Assembly: GCF_050633425.1 (NCBI RefSeq)
Contig: NZ_JBOEGM010000016.1
Coordinates: 62,001 to 126,000, forward strand
Length of the DNA: 64,000 bases
Source: Pelagimonas sp050633425
GTDB taxonomy: Bacteria > Pseudomonadota > Alphaproteobacteria > Rhodobacterales > Rhodobacteraceae
Direction of reading: 5' to 3'
A program made the translations under genes and the position numbers. The notes under the pieces were generated by a model. It worked only from the letters and a program-made list of their open reading frames with translations, was not told where the DNA came from and ran no database searches. This document shows positions 62,183 to 64,000 of this stretch, piece by piece; positions within the stretch are counted from its first letter, which is position 1; each line of letters opens with the position of its first letter.

Positions 62183-63724
62183 ATGACGCGTCCCGCGCCA
62201 AATTCTCCTGATGTGACCCCGGTCGTTTCGATGGACATGATCACCAAGACCTTCCCAGGGGTCAAAGCCCTAGATAACGTCAAGCTCGACTTGTACCCCG
62301 GCCAAGTTACTGCTTTGGTTGGTGAAAATGGAGCAGGTAAGTCGACGACTGTTAAGATTTTGACGGGAATTTATCAAACCGATGGCGGCACTATTCGCAT
62401 TGATGGACAACCGGTGTCCTTCGCGAGCCCCAACGATGCGTCGAAGGCTGGCATCACCGCAATCCATCAGGAAACGGTTTTGTTCGACGAATTATCCGTC
62501 GCTGAAAATATCTTTATCGGCCATGTGCCCAAAACACGGTTTGGCCTGATCGACAAATCCGAAATGCACCGCGCAGCCGCGAAGCTTTTGGTCGACATCG
62601 GTGCTCCGTTTAGTTCGCACACCCAGCTGCGCGATCTTGGCATCGCCAACAAGCACCTTGTGGCTATTGCCCGCGCGCTGTCGGTGGACGCCCGCGTTGT
62701 CATCATGGACGAACCTACGGCCGCGCTCTCTCATAAAGAGATCGAAGAGCTGTTCGAGCTGGTCGAGACTCTGAAATCCCAAGGCAAAGCAATCCTCTTT
62801 ATCAGCCACAAATTCGACGAGATTTTCCGCATCGCCGATCGCTATACCGTGTTTCGAGACGGGACATTTGCTGGCGATGGCTTGATTGCTGATATTGTTG
62901 AGGATGAGCTTGTGACCATGATGGTTGGACGCTCTGTTGATCAGATTTTCCCGCCGCGCGACCACGATGTGGGAGACGAGGTTTTAAAGGTGGTGGGATA
63001 TGCCCATCCAACCGAATTTTCTGACATTACTTTCACCCTGAAACGTGGTGAAATCCTTGGGTTTTACGGTCTTGTCGGTGCTGGTCGGTCTGAGTTTATG
63101 CAGGCGCTTTTTGGCATTACCAAACCGTCCAAGGGTGTGTGCCGGATTAACGGTCACATTACGATTATTCGCTCGCCTGCCGACGCGGTGAGCAATGGGA
63201 TCGTCTATGTGCCCGAAGATCGAGGCAAACAGGGGGCTGTTATTGGCCTGCCGATTTTTCAAAACATCACGCTTCCCTCGTTGGAACGCACCTCGAGGCG
63301 CGGTTTTTTGCAATTGGCCGAAGAATTCAAACTTGCGCGCGAGTATTCCGAAAGGCTGGATCTGCGGGCGGCGTCTTTGGATCAGGATGTCGGCAACCTG
63401 TCTGGGGGAAACCAGCAAAAGGTCGTTATAGCCAAGTGGTTGGCGACGCGGCCGCAGGTGATCATTTTGGATGAGCCGACCAAGGGCATCGACATCGGTT
63501 CCAAGGCGGCGGTGCATGAGTTTATGGCCGAACTGGCCGCGCAGGGGCTTTCGGTCATTATGGTTAGCTCTGAAATTCCCGAAATCGTCGGCATGTCGGA
63601 TCGTGTGATCGTCATGCGCGACGGGCGTATAGCGGCGGAACTCAACAGTGATGAGGTGACGCCCGAAACACTTGTCCGCCACGCTGCTGGCATCACGTCC
63701 TCTCCCGAAGGAAAAGTAGCATGA
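62183..63724 (+). CDS. rhaT: Rhamnose ABC transporter ATPase
   Basis: This 513-residue sugar-import ATPase has two nucleotide-binding domains. The first has GENGAGKST, and VIMDEPTAALS as Walker B. The second has GLVGAGRSE, LSGGNQQKVVIAKWL and IILDEPTKGID. GAGG lies 9 nt before the ATG at 62183. It overlaps rhaP by 4 bp. Confidence 0.95.
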   Translation: MTRPAPNSPDVTPVVSMDMITKTFPGVKALDNVKLDLYPGQVTALVGENGAGKSTTVKILTGIYQTDGGTIRIDGQPVSFASPNDASKAGITAIHQETVLFDELSVAENIFIGHVPKTRFGLIDKSEMHRAAAKLLVDIGAPFSSHTQLRDLGIANKHLVAIARALSVDARVVIMDEPTAALSHKEIEELFELVETLKSQGKAILFISHKFDEIFRIADRYTVFRDGTFAGDGLIADIVEDELVTMMVGRSVDQIFPPRDHDVGDEVLKVVGYAHPTEFSDITFTLKRGEILGFYGLVGAGRSEFMQALFGITKPSKGVCRINGHITIIRSPADAVSNGIVYVPEDRGKQGAVIGLPIFQNITLPSLERTSRRGFLQLAEEFKLAREYSERLDLRAASLDQDVGNLSGGNQQKVVIAKWLATRPQVIILDEPTKGIDIGSKAAVHEFMAELAAQGLSVIMVSSEIPEIVGMSDRVIVMRDGRIAAELNSDEVTPETLVRHAAGITSSPEGKVA

Positions 63725-64000
63725 TGCGACTAATCCCCGTGCGCGAGACCATTCTTGCGACCGCAATTCTTGTCTTGCTCATGCTTGTGGCTTCTCGCTT
63801 TTCAGGCTTTGTGGCCCCCGGAAATCTTGCCAATGTGTTTAACGATACGGCCCCATTGATCATACTGGCATTGGGGCAAATGGTTGTGATCCTGACACGC
63901 TGCATTGATTTGTCTGTCGCCGCCAATCTGGCCCTGACAGGCATGGCCGTTGCCATGATCAATGTCGCCATGCCAGGTTTGCCCATTCCGGTCATCATCG
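63721..64000 (+). CDS. rhaP: Rhamnose ABC transporter permease (partial)
   Basis: The first about 93 residues are present before the window ends. They begin MMRLIPVRETILATAIL and contain the permease signature LALGQMVVILTRCIDLSVAAN. The ATG overlaps the rhaT stop (ATGA). The rest of the protein and any rhaQ, rhaU or rhaK genes lie outside the window. Confidence 0.95.
   Translation, partial: MMRLIPVRETILATAILVLLMLVASRFSGFVAPGNLANVFNDTAPLIILALGQMVVILTRCIDLSVAANLALTGMAVAMINVAMPGLPIPVII

Overview
The window is a piece of an alphaproteobacterial chromosome, almost certainly from the Roseobacter group of the Rhodobacteraceae. The evidence is gene content and order: DUF177-rpmF-plsX-fabH-ihfA-merR followed by tRNA-Pro, guaB near rsmB, a CckA hybrid kinase with a CtrA-type box, a GAAC-N7-GAAC SOS box in front of recA, a complete aapJQMP transporter, an RpoE-ChrR singlet-oxygen pair and rhizobial-type rhamnose genes. 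No insertion sequence, phage, integrase or CRISPR array was seen. Base composition looks even by eye.

Layout. 0-5.3 kb (minus): a partial receiver-domain protein, tRNA-Pro(GGG) and the lipid/ribosome operon. 5.4-8.6 kb (plus): bamE, an OlsB-like acyltransferase and an Uup-type ABC-F protein. 8.6-14.5 kb (minus): an AbrB-family membrane protein, then a PotABCD-type ABC importer with an Asp/Glu/hydantoin racemase-family enzyme; a divergent GntR regulator and a GNAT protein follow to 16.3 kb. 16.6-20.7 kb (minus): tRNA-Gly(CCC), a RACo-like corrinoid-protein activator, a GNAT protein and a CaiB-type CoA-transferase. 21-28.4 kb (plus): guaB, a C5-cytosine methyltransferase overlapping a PD-(D/E)XK-like protein (a candidate restriction-modification pair), rsmB and cckA. 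28.4-35 kb: a sulfotransferase (minus), then recA, a MarR-GNAT fusion, alaS, a DUF1330 gene and a small secreted protein. 35.2-39.3 kb (minus): typA, an SMR exporter, an MttB-like methyltransferase and a possible 26-residue ORF. 40.1-44.6 kb: aapJQMP. 44.8-54.1 kb: a DUF5765 membrane protein, rpoE-chrR, a fasciclin protein, and two divergent operons (DUF1365-SDR and FAD enzyme-Cfa-CHI-MFS-DUF3833). 54.2-56.5 kb: a phytanoyl-CoA dioxygenase-like enzyme divergent from a LacI regulator. 56.7-64 kb: rhaI and rhaD (minus) divergent from rhaR-rhaS-rhaT-rhaP, the last cut by the window end.

How parts work together. The 45.7-54.1 kb block reads as one photo-oxidative stress unit. ChrR (anti-sigma, zinc and cupin residues present) should hold RpoE, and three promoter-like sites with TGATCC or TGATCT, exactly 18 bp, then TA lie before rpoE and before each of the divergent lipid-modification operons. 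The rhamnose block is a transporter plus isomerase and aldolase-dehydrogenase around a regulator with repeated CAATCA half-sites in the shared promoter region. The best candidates for something undescribed are the methyltransferase/PD-(D/E)XK pair at 22.7-24.7 kb, the leaderless-looking arm of the RpoE regulon, the MttB-like enzyme with its upstream mini-ORF, and the dioxygenase-LacI pair.
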